64,000 nucleotides of DNA from DASWOJ01 sp964242415 (GTDB lineage: Bacteria > Pseudomonadota > Alphaproteobacteria > Acetobacterales > Acetobacteraceae): assembly GCA_964242415.1 (NCBI GenBank), contig CAXTAT010000009.1, forward strand, positions 1 through 64,000, written 5' to 3'. The translations under genes were made by a program, and so were the position numbers. This document shows positions 61,746 to 64,000 of this stretch, one piece after another. The stretch's first letter is position 1. Each line of letters opens with the position of its first letter. Below the pieces are notes generated by a model, which saw nothing but the letters and a program-made list of their open reading frames with translations, searched no databases and was not told the origin of the DNA.

Positions 61746-61897
61746 TGCTCCCTCTCCCTGCGGGAGAGGGCCGGGGTGAGGGGGGCGGCAAAAGCCCAGC
61801 TTGCCCGCTTGAGGACGGCATCCGCTCCCGATCTGGCGAAACTTGGTCCTTGCGGCCTCCCTCACCCCGACCCTCTCCCGGAGGGAGAGGGAGCAGC
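61746..61897. repeat. About 150 bp palindromic intergenic element, copy 12
   Basis: Left arm TGCTCCCTCTCCCTGCGGGA then CCGGGGTGAGGGGGGCGG, right arm CCCTCACCCCGACCCTCTCC then GGAGGGAGAGGGAGCAGC. It separates urtC from urtD of the second set, as copies 7 and 8 do in the first set. Confidence 0.88.
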
Positions 61898-61953
61898 AGC
61901 CAGGTTGGTGATCGCGCTGCGAACGCTTTGGCGGATCAAGGGCGCTGGCCGCC

Positions 61954-62718
61954 ATGAGCAGTCCAGCCCCCGCGACGGCCCGCAACGCCATCGAGGTCGC
62001 GGGCCTGACGGTTGCGTTTGGCGCGTTCGTCGCCCTCGACGACCTGACCTTTGCCGCCGAGTACGGCCAGGTGCGCGGCGTGATCGGCCCGAACGGCGCG
62101 GGCAAGACGACGCTGCTGGACGTGCTGACCGGCAAGTCCCGTCCCCGCAGCGGCCGGGTGCTGCTGGATGGCGCGACCGACCTGGCGGGCATGAGCGAGG
62201 TCGCCCGCGCCCTGGCCGGCATCGGCCGCAAGTTCCAGAAGCCCAGCGTGTTCGAGGCGCTGACGGTGCATGAGAACCTGGACTTGGCGCTGCGCCTGCA
62301 TCGCCGCTCGCTGCTGCGGGAGTTGGCGGTGCCGCAGGCACGGAAGGCCGAGGCAATCGGTGCGCTGCTGGAGACCATCGGCCTGACCGCCCGGCGCGAC
62401 GCCCCGGCCGGCGCGCTGTCGCACGGGGAAAAGCAGTGGCTGGAGATCGGCATGGTGCTGGTGCAGGACCCCAAGGTGCTGTTGCTGGACGAACCCGTCG
62501 CCGGGCTGGGCGGGCGCGAGACCGAGCGCACGGCCGAGCTGGTGCGCTCGCTGCGGACCCCCGGGCGCAGCATCGTGGTGGTGGAGCACGACATGGACTT
62601 CGTCGAGCAGGTGGCCGACCAGGTGACCGTGCTGCACGAGGGCCGCACCCTGTTCGACGGCAGCATGGCCGATGCGCGCGCCGACGCCCGGGTGATCGAG
62701 GTGTATATCGGGCGATGA
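61954..62718 (+). CDS. urtD: Urea-type ABC transporter ATPase, second UrtD
   Basis: A 254-residue ATPase. Walker A is GPNGAGKTT (residues 45-53), the signature is the UrtD-type LSHGEKQWLEIGM, and Walker B is VLLLDEPVAGLGGRE. It has the IGRKFQKPSVFEALTVHENL segment typical of UrtD. Its stop overlaps the urtE ATG by 4 bp. Confidence 0.94.
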   Translation: MSSPAPATARNAIEVAGLTVAFGAFVALDDLTFAAEYGQVRGVIGPNGAGKTTLLDVLTGKSRPRSGRVLLDGATDLAGMSEVARALAGIGRKFQKPSVFEALTVHENLDLALRLHRRSLLRELAVPQARKAEAIGALLETIGLTARRDAPAGALSHGEKQWLEIGMVLVQDPKVLLLDEPVAGLGGRETERTAELVRSLRTPGRSIVVVEHDMDFVEQVADQVTVLHEGRTLFDGSMADARADARVIEVYIGR

Positions 62719-63413
62719 CGGCGTTCCTGGGCATCGCCGGGCTGGACCACCACTACGGCAGCGCCCAGAGCCTGCGCGGGGTGTCGCTGCAGGTTGGGCG
62801 CGGCGAGTGCGTGGCCTTGCTGGGGCGCAACGGCGCGGGCAAGACGACGCTGCTGCGCTGCCTGGTCGGGCTGCTGCCGCCCAGCGGGGGGCGTATGCTG
62901 CTGGATGGGCAGGATATCGTGGCCTGGCCGTCGTTCCGCCGGGCGCGCGGCGGCATCGGCTACGTGCCGCAGGGGCGGGACATCTTCTCCAACCTGACGG
63001 TGGGGGAGAACCTGCTGATCGCCGCGAAGTCGCAGGGCGTGCGCGACGGCGCGGTGCTGGATGAGGTGTGCACGCTGTTCCCCGTGCTGCGCGCGATGTG
63101 GCGGCGGCGCGGCGGCGACCTGTCGGGCGGGCAGCAGCAGCAGCTCGCCATCGGCCGCGCCCTGATGGGCCGTCCCAGCCTGCTGGTGCTGGACGAGCCG
63201 ACCGAGGGCATCCAGCCCAGCATCGTGAAATCCATTGAGGCGGCGGTGGCGTCCTTGAAGGGCCGGATCGCGATCTTGCTGGTCGAGCAGTACTACGACT
63301 TCGCCCGCAGCCTGGCCGACCGCTACGTCGTGCTGGAGCGCGGCGCGGTCGCGGCCGAGGGCTTGGGGGCGGACATGGATCGCGACAACATCAGCCGCTA
63401 CCTTTCAATCTGA
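62715..63413 (+). CDS. urtE: Urea-type ABC transporter ATPase, second UrtE
   Basis: A 232-residue ATPase. Walker A is GRNGAGKTT (residues 37-45), the signature is LSGGQQQQLAIGRAL, and Walker B is LLVLDEPTEGIQPSIVKSIE. The ATG at 62715 is shared with the urtD stop. It is followed by an inverted repeat and then the formamidase gene. Confidence 0.94.
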   Translation: MTAFLGIAGLDHHYGSAQSLRGVSLQVGRGECVALLGRNGAGKTTLLRCLVGLLPPSGGRMLLDGQDIVAWPSFRRARGGIGYVPQGRDIFSNLTVGENLLIAAKSQGVRDGAVLDEVCTLFPVLRAMWRRRGGDLSGGQQQQLAIGRALMGRPSLLVLDEPTEGIQPSIVKSIEAAVASLKGRIAILLVEQYYDFARSLADRYVVLERGAVAAEGLGADMDRDNISRYLSI

Positions 63414-63448
63414 TGACCGCCGCTGAACGCCCTGGTCGATGTGGAACA

Positions 63449-63577
63449 CCGTCATTGCGAGCCGGCTTCGGCGCGGCAATCCAGGGGCGGCCAGGCCAGG
63501 AGCAGCCAGGCCAGGAGCGGCCAGGATCGTGCGTGCGGCCCCCTATGCCACGCCGCAAACGCGGCTCGCAATGACGG
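63449..63577. repeat. ATTGCGAGC-type inverted repeat, copy 4, with internal tandem repeats
   Basis: Left arm CGTCATTGCGAGCCGGCTTC then GGCGCGGCAATCCAGGGG, right arm CACGCCGCAAACGCGGCTCG then CAATGACGG. The spacer contains the 15-bp unit CAGGCCAGGAGCAGC in two near-exact tandem copies plus a partial one. It lies between urtE and fmdA. Confidence 0.85.
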
Positions 63578-63638
63578 TGCTCTCATCACCAGTCAGAATG
63601 TCCAGCAACCAATACAACCGGTAAAGGAAACATCCCCC

Positions 63639-64000
63639 ATGGCGCAGCATCACGAAATCCCCGCCACGCCGGACAACATGGTCCTGGGCTACCTGGACGC
63701 CGCCAGCCCGCCGGTGCTGACGGTCGACTCCGGCGACACCGTGAAGCTGTACTCCTTCCCAGCCGGCGGGAAGGAGAGCCTGCCCGAGATGTCGCGTGTC
63801 CCCGCCGACTACCTGGCTGCGCTGAACACCCTGCCAGCCGGCCCCGGGCCGCACTTCATCACCGGGCCGGTGTTCGTCCGCGGCGCGCAGCCCGGCGACA
63901 CCCTGCAGGTGGACATCCTGGACGCCGAACCCACGATGGACTGGGGCTTCGTCGCCATCCTGCCGCTGCTGGGCACGCTGCCGGACGAGTTCACGGACTA
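63639..64000 (+). CDS. fmdA: Acetamidase/formamidase FmdA, N-terminal part
   Basis: The first 120 residues of an FmdA/AmdA-type enzyme; the gene continues past the right edge. The family hydrolyses formamide or acetamide to acid and ammonia, with zinc. Visible marks are ATPDNMVLGYLDAASPPVL, TVDSGDTVKLYSFPAG, GPHFITGPVFVRGAQPGDTL and WGFVAILPLLGTLPDEFTDY, the usual N-terminal pattern. The ATG at 63639 has AAAGGA upstream. It follows the second urt set, as in formamide clusters such as Methylophilus fmd. Confidence 0.93.
   Translation, partial: MAQHHEIPATPDNMVLGYLDAASPPVLTVDSGDTVKLYSFPAGGKESLPEMSRVPADYLAALNTLPAGPGPHFITGPVFVRGAQPGDTLQVDILDAEPTMDWGFVAILPLLGTLPDEFTD

Overview
This window looks like part of the chromosome of a high-GC alphaproteobacterium. 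A Rhodospirillales/Acetobacteraceae-type organism fits best, but this is an inference from gene content, codon use and repeat style; there is no rRNA or other marker in the window. Almost every gene serves uptake and breakdown of small nitrogen or carbon compounds. There are seven ABC importers or partial importers, many amide-, urea- and nitrogen-related enzymes, and no phage, tRNA, rRNA or CRISPR that I could find.

Layout. 0.4-3.2 kb (minus): FGGY sugar kinase and an AraC regulator. 3.5-6.7 kb (minus): polar amino-acid type ABC importer without its ATPase, plus a BKACE-family enzyme. 7-16.4 kb (plus): HpaB-like flavin monooxygenase, RidA/RutC-like protein, RutA pyrimidine-oxygenase homologue, a spermidine/putrescine-type ABC importer whose binding protein has a tandem twin-arginine leader, and an amidase. 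16.7-23.6 kb (plus): dipeptide-type ABC importer and an asparaginase. 23.6-26 kb (minus): a large unrecognised membrane protein. 26-31.1 kb (minus): NMT1/SsuA-type ABC importer with two Asp/Glu-racemase-fold enzymes and an alpha/beta hydrolase. 31.4-37.8 kb (minus): urtABCDE plus aliphatic amidase amiE. 38.3-43.8 kb (plus): two tubulin/FtsZ-like GTPases with a small protein between them, then a CobW-type GTPase, a peroxiredoxin and a thioredoxin-like [2Fe-2S] protein. 44-46.8 kb: an SDR, then amiR and amiC (minus). 47-54 kb: DUF3750 protein, quinone-oxidoreductase-like protein, ABC exporter, aldo/keto reductase, lactate permease. 54.1-57.6 kb: ergothioneine genes egtD, egtB and an EgtE-like PLP enzyme. 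57.7-64 kb (plus): a second urtABCDE set leading into an acetamidase/formamidase that runs off the window.

How it fits together. Three good -24/-12 (sigma-54) promoter matches stand before the rutA operon, the NMT1-type operon and the second urt-fmdA operon. This suggests a nitrogen-limitation regulon that scavenges pyrimidine-like compounds, short amides and urea. AmiC senses amides and AmiR is an RNA-binding antiterminator; both act on amide genes in Pseudomonas.

The most unusual part is the pair of tubulin-like proteins. It lies divergent from the urt-amiE operon and on the other side from amiCR, so it sits inside the amide locus. Two families of short palindromic elements, about 150 bp and about 100-130 bp, fill most of the intergenic gaps and even sit between genes of the same transporter.
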